64,000 nt of DNA from Allobosea sp. 47.2.35 (GCF_024655635.1 NZ_JANLGI010000015.1:83804-147803); one strand, 5' to 3'; counted from the first letter of the stretch, positions 42,596-52,757 are shown. Made by a program: numbers and translations. Notes: generated by a model not told the origin, from the sequence alone.

Positions 42596-43318
42596 ATGAA
42601 GCTGACCGATTTCAAAGTCCTGACATTCGATTGCTACAGCACCCTGATCGACTGGGAGACCGGCATCTGGAACGCCTTGCAGCCGCTCCTGAGCGCCGGC
42701 GGGGTTGCGCTTGAGCGCGAGGACGCGCTCGCCCGCTTCGCCCGCTACGAGACCGAGCAGGAGGAAGCGACGCCCTCCCTGCGCTATCCGACGCTGCTCG
42801 CCGCGGTGCATGCTCGCTTCGCCCGGGATTTAGGCGTGCGCATCCATGCCGATCTCAACGAGCGCTTCGGCGCCTCGGTGCCGGACTGGCCGGCCTTTCC
42901 CGATTCAGCCGAGGCGCTCGCCTATCTCAAGCGGCACTACAAGCTCGTGATCCTCTCTAATGTCGACCGCCAGAGCTTCGCCGCCAGCAACCGTAAGCTC
43001 GGCGTGACCTTCGACGGCATCTACACCGCCGAGAATATCGGCTCCTACAAGCCCGACCCGCGCAACTTCGCCTTCCTGCTGGAGCATCTCGCGGCCGATC
43101 TCGGGCTCGCCGCACATGAGGTGCTGCACACCGCGCAGAGCCTCTTCCACGACCATGTGCCGGCGCAGAAGGCCGGGCTGGCGCGGGCCTGGATCGACCG
43201 GCGCTTCGACAAGGCGGGCAGCGGCGCGACGCAGGTGCCGGAGAAGCGGCCGAGCGTCGATTTCCACTTCAAGAGCCTCGCCGACATGGCGCAGGCGCAT
43301 CGGGAGGCGACGGCCTGA
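42596..43318 (+). CDS. HAD hydrolase, haloacid dehalogenase type II-like
   Basis: 240 aa. HAD motif I FDCYSTLIDWE (nucleophile Asp near 12), motif II LSNVDRQSF, motif III NIGSYKPDPRNF with the Lys. Motif IV is HTAQSLFHDH, where the usual Asp pair is replaced by His/Asp, as in haloacid-dehalogenase type II relatives. The second motif I residue is Tyr, so a dehalogenase-like or unusual phosphatase chemistry is expected. It converges on the DUF924 gene. Confidence 0.85.
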   Translation: MKLTDFKVLTFDCYSTLIDWETGIWNALQPLLSAGGVALEREDALARFARYETEQEEATPSLRYPTLLAAVHARFARDLGVRIHADLNERFGASVPDWPAFPDSAEALAYLKRHYKLVILSNVDRQSFAASNRKLGVTFDGIYTAENIGSYKPDPRNFAFLLEHLAADLGLAAHEVLHTAQSLFHDHVPAQKAGLARAWIDRRFDKAGSGATQVPEKRPSVDFHFKSLADMAQAHREATA

Positions 43319-43334
43319 CGGCCGCCGCGACCTT

Positions 43335-43880
43335 TCAGCCGCTGAAGCCGCCTTCGTCGAGGAAAGCTCGCTCCTGCGCCGTGGTCTCGCGTCCGAGCAC
43401 GGGATTGCGGTGCGGGAAACGGCCGAAATCGCGGATGATGTCGCGGTGGATCTCGGCATATTTCACGCCGTCAGCGTCATCGGCGGCGGCGCAGAGCGCG
43501 ATGCAGCGCTCCTGATCCTCCAGTCCTTCGGAATGCATGAAGGGCATGTAGAAGAAGCGCTTCTCCGGCGGCTGGTAGGCTTCGTCGAAGCCCCTGGCGA
43601 TCGCGCGCTCGGCCACCTCGACCGCTTGCGCGTCGGTGGCGAAGGCGCGCGGGCTGCCGCGGAACATGTTGCGCGGGAACTGGTCGAGCAGGATCAGCAG
43701 CGCGTAGACGCCTTCCGGGGTGTCCTCCCATTCGCCGAGCTTGCCGGCTGCCGCGGCCTCATGGACGGGCAGGAAGCGCGTGATGATCTCGGCATCGAAA
43801 GCCTCGTCCTTGGCGAACCATTTTGCGGGGCCGGCCTCGCGCCAGAAGCTGACGACGGCATTGACGCTGGGCAGGGTCAT
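43335..43880 (-). CDS. DUF924 family protein
   Basis: 181 aa. The DUF924 pattern is clear: VVSFWREAGPAKWFAKDEAFDAEI, ALLILLDQFPRNMFRGSPRAFATDAQA, FFYMPFMHSEGLEDQERCI and HRDIIRDFGRFPHRNPVLGR. All-helical fold of unknown role. The start at 43880 has ACGGAG upstream; a longer in-frame reading to 44222 runs over the TetR gene and is rejected. It is divergent from the TetR gene. Confidence 0.9.
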   Translation of the reverse strand: MTLPSVNAVVSFWREAGPAKWFAKDEAFDAEIITRFLPVHEAAAAGKLGEWEDTPEGVYALLILLDQFPRNMFRGSPRAFATDAQAVEVAERAIARGFDEAYQPPEKRFFYMPFMHSEGLEDQERCIALCAAADDADGVKYAEIHRDIIRDFGRFPHRNPVLGRETTAQERAFLDEGGFSG

Positions 43881-43988
43881 GAAAGGCTCCGTTCCTCGAA
43901 TCCGATGGCCCAGAGATAATTCTTCTTCAGCCAACCGCCAGCCGCGAATAACGCTTGCGGGCCGCCCGTCGCTGCGATAGATGCCTGA

Positions 43989-44003
43989 ACCGTAACGTAC
44001 GGT
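43989..44003. promoter_or_regulatory. Palindromic operator before the TetR gene
   Basis: ACCGTA-ACG-TACGGT, perfect 6-bp arms around a 3-bp centre, ending 18 bp upstream of the TetR start. The natural candidate for an autoregulatory site, overlapping the promoter region shared with the DUF924 gene. Confidence 0.55.
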
Positions 44004-44021
44004 ACTGGATTTCTCCCGCCC

Positions 44022-45721
<1,700 letters not shown>

Positions 45722-45731
45722 GCTGGGTCAG

Positions 45732-45762
45732 GCCTGCGCCGGCGATTGCCGGCGCAGGCTTT
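45732..45762 (+). terminator. Intrinsic terminator after ilvC
   Basis: Perfect 12-bp stem (45732-45743 with 45748-45759), loop GATT, short T tail. Begins ten bases after the stop codon. Confidence 0.8.
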
Positions 45763-45765
45763 CCA

Positions 45766-45801
45766 GATTGATTCAAGACGTTCCGGATTTGATTCCGGAA
45801 T
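45766..45801 (+). repeat. Intergenic repeat copy 2 (two GANTC sites)
   Basis: Matches the element at 20621-20656: TTGATTCAAGA, then GGATTTGATTCCGGAA. Again two GATTC (GANTC) words and again located just behind a gene, here behind the ilvC terminator. Confidence 0.6.
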
Positions 45802-45966
45802 ATCCTGTAATCGACTGATCCGGTTGGATTTTCCTGTTTGCGGGCGGTGGTCGTAAGGCTGCCGCCCGCTTTCATTCTGGCGCCAGCTGGAACCCTCCGG
45901 GCGCTCCGGGCGTTTTCCTTGCGGTGCATGGCCGGAAAGGCCGGCGACAGACCAAGGGAGACGGTC

Positions 45967-46197
45967 ATGACGGTCGATACGCGACCCAGAGTGCCGGCTC
46001 AGGACCCTGAGCAATTGCGCGGCGGCGATCCGATCCCGCCGATGCGGGCCGATGATCACAGTGATGCCGACCCGGCGGTGGAAACGCCGGTAGAGGCGCG
46101 GCAGGGCTTTCTCGACCGGCCGGTCCTGATGGTCCTGATCGGCGGACTCGTCATGGTGACGATCGCCTGGATCGTGATCGAAGCGACCATCTATTGA
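45967..46197 (+). CDS. Small single-pass membrane protein, unknown
   Basis: 76 aa. A charged, Asp/Pro-rich N-terminal half (about 1-48) and one hydrophobic helix near the C-terminus (PVLMVLIGGLVMVTIAWIVI). CAAGGGAGA precedes the ATG. No family recognised; the layout suggests an inner-membrane protein with a cytosolic tail. The 245 bp before it hold only the terminator and the GANTC repeat. Confidence 0.65.
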   Translation: MTVDTRPRVPAQDPEQLRGGDPIPPMRADDHSDADPAVETPVEARQGFLDRPVLMVLIGGLVMVTIAWIVIEATIY

Positions 46198-46248
46198 ACG
46201 TGAGTTTTGCGAAGCCGTTCGTGTTTGCCCGCCACAGGGGAGGCCGTG

Positions 46249-46347
46249 ATGGAACTCTTACGCATTCTTGAAACGCCGGTCGGTATCCGCGTCGTGATGG
46301 CGCTGTCACTGGCGATGATGCTGGCGGTCGTCCTCGGCCTGGCCTGA
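46249..46347 (+). CDS. Very small membrane peptide (32 aa)
   Basis: Starts MELLRILETPVGIRVV and continues as one hydrophobic helix ending GLA. GGGGAGG precedes the ATG with good spacing, the main support for translation. It follows the 76-aa membrane protein by 51 bp and is followed by a terminator, suggesting a two-gene transcript. Confidence 0.55.
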   Translation: MELLRILETPVGIRVVMALSLAMMLAVVLGLA

Positions 46348-46375
46348 GGCGCTGCTTGGACAGGTGAAATTTAAG

Positions 46376-46408
46376 AAGCCTCCGACGCTTGGCGCCGGAG
46401 GCTTTTTT
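46376..46408 (+). terminator. Intrinsic terminator between convergent genes
   Basis: AAGCCTCCG (46376-46384) pairs with CGGAGGCTT (46396-46404) and is followed by a T run on the plus strand. Ends the small-gene transcript; on the minus strand the T-rich CTTCTTAAATTT may help end the ComEA-like gene. Confidence 0.8.
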
Positions 46409-46423
46409 ACAGGCGAAGACCGA

Positions 46424-46813
46424 TCAGAAGGTGATCTTGTCCTTGATGCCGGCCTCGACATTGGACGGCAGGGTACCGCGTTTCACGAGGTCGGCGAAAT
46501 CCTTGAACTTCGCCTTGCCGCGCTCCTCGATGATCTTCTTGGAGCGGGCCTCGCCGATGCCCTTGAGCGTGTCGAGTTCGGCGGCGGTCGCGGTGTTGAT
46601 GTTGATCTTCTTGGTCTGGGCGGCTGCGGGCGTGGCGACGGCCGGGGTCGCGGGCTTCGCGGCGGGGGCGGCCTGCGCTGTCGGGGCGGCGGGCGCCGTG
46701 ACCGGCGCGGCCGGCTTGGCCGGGGCGGGAGCCTGCGTCGCGGTCTGGGCGAAGGCCTGGCCGCCCATGGCGGCAAGCGCGACGAGGGGGATGAGGAAAC
46801 GAGACATCGTCAT
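46424..46813 (-). CDS. Secreted ComEA-like helix-hairpin-helix protein
   Basis: 129 aa. Signal peptide (about 1-23, ending AFA), an Ala/Pro-rich spacer (24-66), and a C-terminal HhH DNA-binding unit INTATAAELDTLKGIGEARSKKIIEERG. Similar to periplasmic ComEA DNA-uptake proteins, but without the rest of a competence system here. Start at ATG 46813, with a second ATG two codons on. Confidence 0.88.
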   Translation of the reverse strand: MTMSRFLIPLVALAAMGGQAFAQTATQAPAPAKPAAPVTAPAAPTAQAAPAAKPATPAVATPAAAQTKKININTATAAELDTLKGIGEARSKKIIEERGKAKFKDFADLVKRGTLPSNVEAGIKDKITF

Positions 46814-47117
46814 GGCTTAAGACCTCGCGGGTCGGCCCGGATCATCGCATCCGCCGGGGGCCGGGTCCCTCCGCCGGATGACGCTGGCGGCGCGGGGCCG
46901 TTCAGCGTGTCGCGCCGGGCTTTACCGTTGGGGTGTGCCGCGATGCGACGACGCGAATAGGCGCCTTCCGGTTTGAACGCTCCCCGAATGCCGCGTTCAC
47001 CGGGCAGTCAGGTTTCCGGCAGCCTCAGGCCAAGCCGCTCGCGCTGCTGACAATCATCGCCCCTCGACTGCCGTAAGAGCTTTGCCTGTCGCGAGGCGAG
47101 GCTCCGGAGAGGCGGCC
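46814..47117. other. 304-bp intergenic region, divergent promoters
   Basis: Lies between the ComEA-like gene (minus) and an AraC gene (plus). GC-rich with a few short inverted repeats (for example CGCATCCGCC...GGCGGAT-like at 46850-46880) but no RNA gene, ORF with a ribosome site or known repeat was found. Confidence 0.5.
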
Positions 47118-47945
47118 ATGGCGGATTTCTCGGTCAGCAATCTGCTCGACAGCAAGATCGCCGTCGTTCGGGATGTGGTCTGTTCCGGCGAATGCCGGCA
47201 TCGCAGCGACGAGGAATGCACGCACAGGACCCATCTGGTCTTTCCGTATCGCGGCCTGTTCGTCCGCCATGTCGGCCGCGAGGATGTGGTCGCGGAGAGC
47301 AACCAGCTGCTGTGCTTCAACCCCTATGAGGGCTATCAGGTCAGCCATCCCGTGGCCGGGGGCGACGCCTGTCTCGACCTGCAGCTGGACGAGGCAGTCT
47401 TGCACGAACTGGTGCCGGCCGAATTGCTCCAGCGGGGCACGAACGCCCTCGCGATGCAGCGGCGGCGCATCGATCCGCGCGCCCAGGCCCTTGTCGCGCT
47501 GTTGCGGCACAGCCTGCATCGTGGCGTGGCCGAAACGCTTGAGGCCGAGACCCTGGTGCTGACGCTGGTGCGGCGGGCTTTCGGCGAGAGAACCTCCCAT
47601 GGCGTGCGCGGTTCGCTTGGGCGGCGCAAGCTCGTCGATCGTGCGAAGCTGGTGATCGCGAGCGATCTTGCCCGGCGCTGGACGCTTGCGGAGATCGCCG
47701 ACGAGGTCGGCGTTTCGCCGGTCTATCTGACGCAGGTCTTCAGCCAGGTCGAGGGGATGCCGCTCTATCGCTATCAATTGCGCCTGCGGCTCGGTCGCGC
47801 GCTCGATCTGCTGGGCGCGTGCGACGACCTCACCCAGCTCGGGCTGGAGCTGGGCTTTTCCAGCCACAGCCATTTCAGCGCCGCCTTCCGTCAGGCCTAC
47901 GGCCGCAGCCCGGCGGAGTTCCAGCGATCGCTGCATCTCCGCTGA
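47118..47945 (+). CDS. AraC family transcriptional regulator
   Basis: 275 aa. The N-terminal sensor is of the AraC_binding type (FPYRGLFVRHVGREDVVAESNQLLCFNPYEGYQVSHPV) with a Cys-rich opening (VCSGECRHRSDEECTHRTH). C-terminal HTH pair: WTLAEIADEVGVSPVYLTQVFSQVEGMPLYRYQLRLRLGRAL and LTQLGLELGFSSHSHFSAAFRQAYGRSPAEFQ. The start at 47118 has a GGAGAGG upstream. Tandem repeats right behind it suggest it controls the next gene. Confidence 0.9.
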   Translation: MADFSVSNLLDSKIAVVRDVVCSGECRHRSDEECTHRTHLVFPYRGLFVRHVGREDVVAESNQLLCFNPYEGYQVSHPVAGGDACLDLQLDEAVLHELVPAELLQRGTNALAMQRRRIDPRAQALVALLRHSLHRGVAETLEAETLVLTLVRRAFGERTSHGVRGSLGRRKLVDRAKLVIASDLARRWTLAEIADEVGVSPVYLTQVFSQVEGMPLYRYQLRLRLGRALDLLGACDDLTQLGLELGFSSHSHFSAAFRQAYGRSPAEFQRSLHLR

Positions 47946-47948
47946 CAT

Positions 47949-47989
47949 CAGCTGTCACAGGTCGCGAAAGATTCCGACAGCAGCTGTCA
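47949..47989 (+). promoter_or_regulatory. Tandem CAGCTGTCA direct repeats before the DUF1127 gene
   Basis: CAGCTGTCA at 47949-47957 and again at 47981-47989, 32 bp apart (three helical turns), in the 93-bp gap between the AraC gene and the DUF1127 gene. Two same-facing half-sites are typical for AraC-type regulators. Confidence 0.55.
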
Positions 47990-48038
47990 GTGCCCTGGTG
48001 TTTCCTCAGGTCATCGCTTCTGAACAGGGAGACACATC

Positions 48039-48419
48039 ATGATCAGCTTCATCATCGGGGCGGCCAAGCCTGCCTCCACTGCGATCCGGGCTCTCGGCCG
48101 TTTTGTCGGCGGCATCGAGAGCTGGCTGCAGGCCCGTCGCGATTTCGGCAGGCTTTGCGAGTTGAGCGAGCGCGATCTGCGCGATCTCGGCTTGCGCGGC
48201 AGCGACCTGCGCGATGCTTCGGCTGTTCCTTATTTCGGCGACCCGACCGCGATCATCTCGCTGGGGGCAGAGGAGCGGCGTGGGTTGGCTGGCGGCGAGG
48301 GTGTCGACGACATCCTGCGCGGCCTCAGCGCCGGCAGCCCGAGCCGTCTCGAGCGGATCGCTAAAGAATCCGACAGCGGCGGTTTTCGCGGCGTGGTCTG
48401 TCTCGGGGCGGCCGACTGA
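48039..48419 (+). CDS. DUF1127 domain protein
   Basis: 126 aa. The DUF1127 motif is at about residues 34-60 (RDFGRLCELSERDLRDLGLRGSDL); the remainder is an extra C-terminal stretch without family. DUF1127 proteins bind RNA/regulators in phosphate and carbon metabolism in other alphaproteobacteria. GGGAGACA precedes the ATG. Probably regulated by the adjacent AraC protein. Confidence 0.85.
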   Translation: MISFIIGAAKPASTAIRALGRFVGGIESWLQARRDFGRLCELSERDLRDLGLRGSDLRDASAVPYFGDPTAIISLGAEERRGLAGGEGVDDILRGLSAGSPSRLERIAKESDSGGFRGVVCLGAAD

Positions 48420-48445
48420 GCGGCCCGGATCAAGGAGACCAAGCC

Positions 48446-48598
48446 ATGAGCGGAACCTGTGCAGCCTGCGACTGCGAACTCGACGAGAATACGGTCCAGG
48501 TGACGATCGGCGGCAATACCGTCGAGGTCTGCTGCGACGACTGCGCCCAGGCGCTGCGTGAGGCCGAGGCCGCCTCGGCCCAAGGCAACGCAGGCTGA
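48446..48598 (+). CDS. Cys-rich 50-aa protein, probable metal-binding
   Basis: Reads MSGTCAACDCELDENTVQVT and ends AQGNAG. Two Cys groups, C5/C8/C10 and a CC-DDC cluster about 20 residues later, fit a small zinc or iron-binding knuckle (YHS/TRASH-like), by pattern only. AAGGAGACC gives a strong ribosome site. 26 bp behind the DUF1127 gene and in front of a terminator, so likely one transcript. Confidence 0.75.
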   Translation: MSGTCAACDCELDENTVQVTIGGNTVEVCCDDCAQALREAEAASAQGNAG

Positions 48599-48610
48599 GC
48601 GATCCAGCCG

Positions 48611-48640
48611 ATGCCGGCCGTGTCGTGCGGCCGGCATTTT
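48611..48640 (+). terminator. Intrinsic terminator after the Cys-rich gene
   Basis: Perfect 10-bp stem ATGCCGGCCG (48611-48620) with CGGCCGGCAT (48628-48637), 7-nt loop, four T. Ends the AraC-DUF1127-Cys-rich unit. Confidence 0.8.
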
Positions 48641-48674
48641 GCCTTGTCGAAGCGCCCCGGTCCTCGATGGTCGG

Positions 48675-49199
48675 TCAGCGCGCGAGGAATTCGCTGAAGC
48701 GGCCAACGGCGTAGAGCAGGCCGAAACCCCAGGCGAAGGAAGCCAGCCAGTTGGCGAGCTGGAACTGCCAGGCCGGCATCGCGACGATGCCGGCGACGAT
48801 GGCGATGACGGCTCGCAGCGGCCCGAAGAAATGGCCGATCAGGATGCTGGCGATGCCCCATTTTTCGAAGAAGGCATGGCCGCGATCGAGCAATTGCGGG
48901 TTCTTGGTGAAAGGCCAGTGATCGTGGACCCGCGGCCCGAGATAAATGCCGGCAATATACGACACCCAGAAGCCGCTGCCCGCGCCGAGCGAGGCCGCCA
49001 GCGCCAGTGGCACGAGATTGAGGCCCGAAGCGCCGGCGACGGCGCCGAAGGTGGTGAAGAACACGGTCGCCGGCACCAGCCATGAGAGAATCGCGACGCA
49101 TTCGGCGAAGGCGACCGCGAAGACGATCGGGATCGCCCATTGCTGATGGGTCTGCATGAAGTCGACGAGCGCCTTCATGGCTTGTTCCAGTTCGGCCAT
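48675..49199 (-). CDS. DedA family membrane protein
   Basis: 174 aa, four to five hydrophobic segments. DedA/SNARE-associated (VTT) pattern: FAECVAILSWLVPATVFFTTFGAVAGASGLNLVPLALAASLGAGSGFWVSYIAGIYLG, then FEKWGIASILIGHFFGPLRAVIAIVAGIVAMP. These proteins are thought to flip lipid carriers and affect membrane potential and drug resistance. The start at 49199 is chosen at MAELEQ; no strong ribosome site is visible. Confidence 0.9.
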   Translation of the reverse strand: MAELEQAMKALVDFMQTHQQWAIPIVFAVAFAECVAILSWLVPATVFFTTFGAVAGASGLNLVPLALAASLGAGSGFWVSYIAGIYLGPRVHDHWPFTKNPQLLDRGHAFFEKWGIASILIGHFFGPLRAVIAIVAGIVAMPAWQFQLANWLASFAWGFGLLYAVGRFSEFLAR

Positions 49200-49389
49200 G
49201 GCGTTCGGCTCGGCTCCAGCGGGGTCGGGTCGGTCCCGCCATATGGCCGTGTCGCTGGAACGATGCAAGCGACGGGCCGCCGCAGGGCGGGGCGTTGCCT
49301 TCCCCGGATGATCGCCTATTAATTCCGGCAACGTGAAAAAAGCTGACGGCCGGGCGCGAAGCCCTGAGCCTGATGGGGAAACGGATTTC

Positions 49390-50265
49390 ATGGAGTTGCA
49401 GGATCGTCCGCATGCGCATGCGGGCACGGGGGCGGTTTCGTCGGGTGATCCGGCGGTGGCGCTCGGCGGCATCGACATCACCTTCCATCTCGCCGATGGC
49501 GGCCGCTATCAGGCGGTGAAGGGCATCGATCTCAAGGTCCATCCCGGCGAGTTCGTCTCGATCGTTGGGCCGACCGGCTGTGGCAAGTCCACGCTGCTGA
49601 ACGCGGCGGCAGGTCTGCTCGCGCCCTCGGCCGGCACGGTCGGCATCTTCGGCAAGCCGCTCTCGGGGCTGAACCGGCGCGCCGGCTATCTCTTCCAGCA
49701 GGACGCCCTGATGCCGTGGAAGACGGCGCTGGAGAACGTCAAGGTCGCGCTGGAGCCGATGGGCGTGCCTGAGCGCGAGGCTGACCAGCGGGCGCGCGAA
49801 TGGCTCGGCCGTGTGGGCCTGCGCACCTTCGTCGACCGCTATCCGCACATGCTCTCGGGCGGGCAGCGCAAGCGCGTCGGCCTCGCGCAGATGCTGATCC
49901 GCAATCCCGAGATCCTGCTGATGGACGAGCCCTTCGGGCCGCTCGACGCGCAGACCCGGCAGATCATGGGCAATCTCCTGCTCGATCTCTGGTCGCGCGA
50001 CCGCAAGGCGCTGATGTTCGTGACCCATGACCTGGAAGAGGCGATCGCGCTTTCCGACCGGGTCGTGGTGATGTCGGCCGGGCCGGCGGCGGGGATCGTC
50101 GCCGATTACAAGGTCGATCTGCCGCGCCCGCGCGACATCGCCGATATCCGGCTGGAGAAGGCCTTCCACGAGATCCATCGCGATATCTGGGCCTCGCTGC
50201 GCGTCGAGGTGCAGAAGGCCTATGCGATGGGCGAGGGGCGCGAACTCGTCGGGGGAGACGCCTGA
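49390..50265 (+). CDS. ABC transporter ATPase (SsuB/TauB type)
   Basis: 291 aa nucleotide-binding subunit of a nitrate/sulfonate/taurine-type importer. Walker A GPTGCGKST, Q-loop FQQDALMPW, signature LSGGQRKRVGLA, Walker B LLMDEPFGPLD, H-loop VTHD. Start at 49390 is preferred (GGGGA upstream); 19 more codons from a GTG at 49333 are open. The permease gene overlaps its stop by one base (TGATG). Confidence 0.9.
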   Translation: MELQDRPHAHAGTGAVSSGDPAVALGGIDITFHLADGGRYQAVKGIDLKVHPGEFVSIVGPTGCGKSTLLNAAAGLLAPSAGTVGIFGKPLSGLNRRAGYLFQQDALMPWKTALENVKVALEPMGVPEREADQRAREWLGRVGLRTFVDRYPHMLSGGQRKRVGLAQMLIRNPEILLMDEPFGPLDAQTRQIMGNLLLDLWSRDRKALMFVTHDLEEAIALSDRVVVMSAGPAAGIVADYKVDLPRPRDIADIRLEKAFHEIHRDIWASLRVEVQKAYAMGEGRELVGGDA

Positions 50266-51056
50266 TGAAGCGGATGAAGCTGCTTTCGCTCCAGATCCTG
50301 GTGATGCTGGCCTTCCTGCTGGTCTGGCATGTGGTGACGACCACGAGCCTGTTCGGCGACGTCAAGACGATGCAGTTCTTCTTCTCGACGCCGGCCGCGG
50401 TGCTGACGCGCACCTTCAAACAGCTGACCAGCGCCGATATCTACTGGCATCTTGGCATCACGCTGACCGAGACGGTGCTGGCCTTCGTGATCGGCTCGCT
50501 CGCCGGCATCCTGTTCGGCTTCGCCTTCGCCCGGCGCGAACTGCTCTCGGCGGTGTTCGACCCCTATATCAAGGCGGCGAACGCCCTGCCGCGTGTCGTG
50601 CTGGCGCCGATCTTCGCGCTCTGGTTCGGGCTCGGCATCTGGTCGAAGGTGGCGCTCGGCTTCACGCTGGTCTTCTTCATCGTGTTCTTCAACGTTTATC
50701 AGGGCGTGCGCGAGGTTTCGCCGACGATCCTGGCCAATGCCCGCATGCTCGGCATGAACGAGCGCCAGCTTTTCAAGCATGTCTACTGGCCCTCGGCCCT
50801 GACCTGGATGTTCTCCTCGCTGCATACCTCGGTTGGCTTCGCGCTGGTCGGCGCGGTGGTCGGTGAATATCTCGGTTCCTCGGCCGGGCTCGGCTACAAG
50901 ATCCACGAGGCCGAGAGCGTGTTCGACGTCACCGGCGTGTTCTCGGGCATGCTCATCCTGGCGATCTTCGTCATCGCGATCGATTCGCTGGTGACGCTGA
51001 TCGAGAAGCGGCTGCTGGTCTGGCGGCCCGGCCAGAGCTCGACGACGACGACCTGA
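50265..51056 (+). CDS. ABC transporter permease (SsuC/TauC type)
   Basis: 263 aa with about six membrane helices. The EAA-like loop reads NARMLGMNERQLFKHVYWPSALTWMFSSL. C-terminal Arg/Thr-rich end. Forms the membrane pore for the ATPase encoded just before. The substrate-binding protein is at 52758, beyond a DUF3592 gene. Confidence 0.9.
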   Translation: MKRMKLLSLQILVMLAFLLVWHVVTTTSLFGDVKTMQFFFSTPAAVLTRTFKQLTSADIYWHLGITLTETVLAFVIGSLAGILFGFAFARRELLSAVFDPYIKAANALPRVVLAPIFALWFGLGIWSKVALGFTLVFFIVFFNVYQGVREVSPTILANARMLGMNERQLFKHVYWPSALTWMFSSLHTSVGFALVGAVVGEYLGSSAGLGYKIHEAESVFDVTGVFSGMLILAIFVIAIDSLVTLIEKRLLVWRPGQSSTTTT

Positions 51057-51078
51057 GAAGCTTCCGACACATTCCGAA

Positions 51079-51190
51079 CCCTCATCCTGAGGAGCGGCCG
51101 CAGGCCGCGTCTCGAAGGATGTTCCAGATGGCCCGGGAGCCTCCTGGATCATCCTTCGAGACGCCGCTTCGCGGCTCCTCAGGATGAGGG
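51079..51190. repeat. Large intergenic palindrome
   Basis: CCCTCATCCTGAGGAGC at 51079 pairs with GCTCCTCAGGATGAGGG ending at 51190; an inner CGAAGGATG/CATCCTTCG pair continues the stem. A widespread Hyphomicrobiales repeat type, about 112 bp. Confidence 0.85.
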
Positions 51191-51249
51191 CTGAGGGTGT
51201 CAGCCGGACCTTACGTCATCTCTGCTTGATCGCGAGGCCGGGCAGGATC

Positions 51250-52650
51250 ATGCTCGGCCAAACGCTGGCGTGGCGGGGGCGGGTCGTGGAACTCGACGTC
51301 AATGACCGCATCATCGAATCTCCCAAGCCGGCGGATGTGATCGCGGCCATCGATGGCTGTCGCGGCGGGGCTGGCTGGTTCGTCAATCTCTCGGATGATG
51401 ACGGGGACATCGAGGCCTTCGCCAAGGGCAAGGGGCAATTCCGGCTGACCTATCATGACGGCGAGAATCGTTTCGAAGCCGCCGACACCGTCGATGCGGC
51501 GACGCTGAAGGCGGCGCTCCTGGCCTATCTCCGCGGCGAGACGGGCTGGCGCGAGGAGCGCGCCTGGCAGCGCAAGCCGTCCGGCAAGAAGGCGGCCGAG
51601 GCGCGGGGCGAGCCGCCTGTCTGGGCGATCATCGCGGTCATCGCCTCGATCGCGCTTATCTTCGTGATCACGGAGTTGCCGGACAGCTGGAAGGAGCGCC
51701 TGCCGTTCGCGAACTCGACCTTCGGCGTGGTTGCGCTGATCTTCCTGCCGATGGCGGTGATGTTGATCGCGCTGATCGTCAACGGCTTCCTCAAGGTGCG
51801 GCAGGCGAAGGGCTGGGCGCAGGCCCAGGGGCGGATCACCCGCTCGCGCATGGCGAGCCGCAGCCCGCCGGCAGGCAGCACCATCGGCAGGACGGAGAAT
51901 GTCCCGGATGTCGCCTTCAGCTTCTCGGTCCGGGGACGGAACTATCAGGGCAACCGCGTCAGCCTCGGCAATATCAGCGGCCGCTTCGCCGACGAGGCGC
52001 TGAAGCGCTACCCGGTCGGGGCGACGGTGACGGTCTATTACGATCCCGCCGATCCCGACAGCAACGTGCTGGAGCGCGACGCGCCGAAGGGCATCGTCAA
52101 GGGGTGCGGCGGGGTGCTGGCGTTCTTCGGGGTGATCATCGCCGGCATCTACTGGGCCTTCGCGTTCGGGCCGGGCGTGTTGCGCTCGGTGGCGCCGGAT
52201 GCGGATGTGACGGTCACGCTGTTCGCGGCAGGCATCGGGCTTGCGGCGCTGGTCTTCTTCCTGGCCTATCGGCGGCGCCTCAAGCGCGCCAATGCCTGGC
52301 CTGTGGTGCCGGGCGAAATCGTCGAGAGCCGGGTCGAGGAGCGTGGCTCGTCGGATACCGGGCCGACGCGCCGCAGCTATGTGCCGATCGTTGAGTACCG
52401 CTACGAGGTGGCCGGTCAAACCTATGCCAGCCGGCAGGTCGCGATCGGGTTGGACGTGTCCGGCTCCCGCGCCATCGCGGACCGGGTCGTCGGACGCTAT
52501 CCGGCCGGGGCTAAGGTCGAGGTGCATTACGATCCCGCCAACCCTTCCGAGGCGGCGCTGGAGAACCCGACGCGCGCGAGCTGGGCCCTGCTGGGGATCG
52601 CCGCTGCCTGTTTCGCGGTCGCGCTCTATACCAGCCGCATCCTGCATTGA
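51250..52650 (+). CDS. DUF3592 domain membrane protein
   Basis: 466 aa. An N-terminal cytosolic part (1-115), then about four membrane helices interspersed with two DUF3592 units: the motif FSVRGRNYQGNRVSLGN...RYPVGATVTVYYDPADPDSNVLE appears, and again YRYEVAGQTYASRQVAIGL...RYPAGAKVEVHYDPANPSEAALE. Internal duplication is evident. Function unknown. Start at 51250 follows CAGGAT. Sits between the transporter pair and its binding protein. Confidence 0.85.
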   Translation: MLGQTLAWRGRVVELDVNDRIIESPKPADVIAAIDGCRGGAGWFVNLSDDDGDIEAFAKGKGQFRLTYHDGENRFEAADTVDAATLKAALLAYLRGETGWREERAWQRKPSGKKAAEARGEPPVWAIIAVIASIALIFVITELPDSWKERLPFANSTFGVVALIFLPMAVMLIALIVNGFLKVRQAKGWAQAQGRITRSRMASRSPPAGSTIGRTENVPDVAFSFSVRGRNYQGNRVSLGNISGRFADEALKRYPVGATVTVYYDPADPDSNVLERDAPKGIVKGCGGVLAFFGVIIAGIYWAFAFGPGVLRSVAPDADVTVTLFAAGIGLAALVFFLAYRRRLKRANAWPVVPGEIVESRVEERGSSDTGPTRRSYVPIVEYRYEVAGQTYASRQVAIGLDVSGSRAIADRVVGRYPAGAKVEVHYDPANPSEAALENPTRASWALLGIAAACFAVALYTSRILH

Positions 52651-52757
52651 GACGCCCGGCCCATACGCAAGGCGGGGTTGGCGGGTTGCAGGCTACTCAC
52701 TACAACTGCTTGCAAGAAGGCTTTCAAAACAAAGCAATCCGCAGGGAAGGAACCCCG

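Noticed and set aside
46814..47117. Possible small RNA or ORF in the 304-bp gap
   Set aside because: Short inverted repeats only; no promoter-hairpin-T-run arrangement or ribosome site with a frame.
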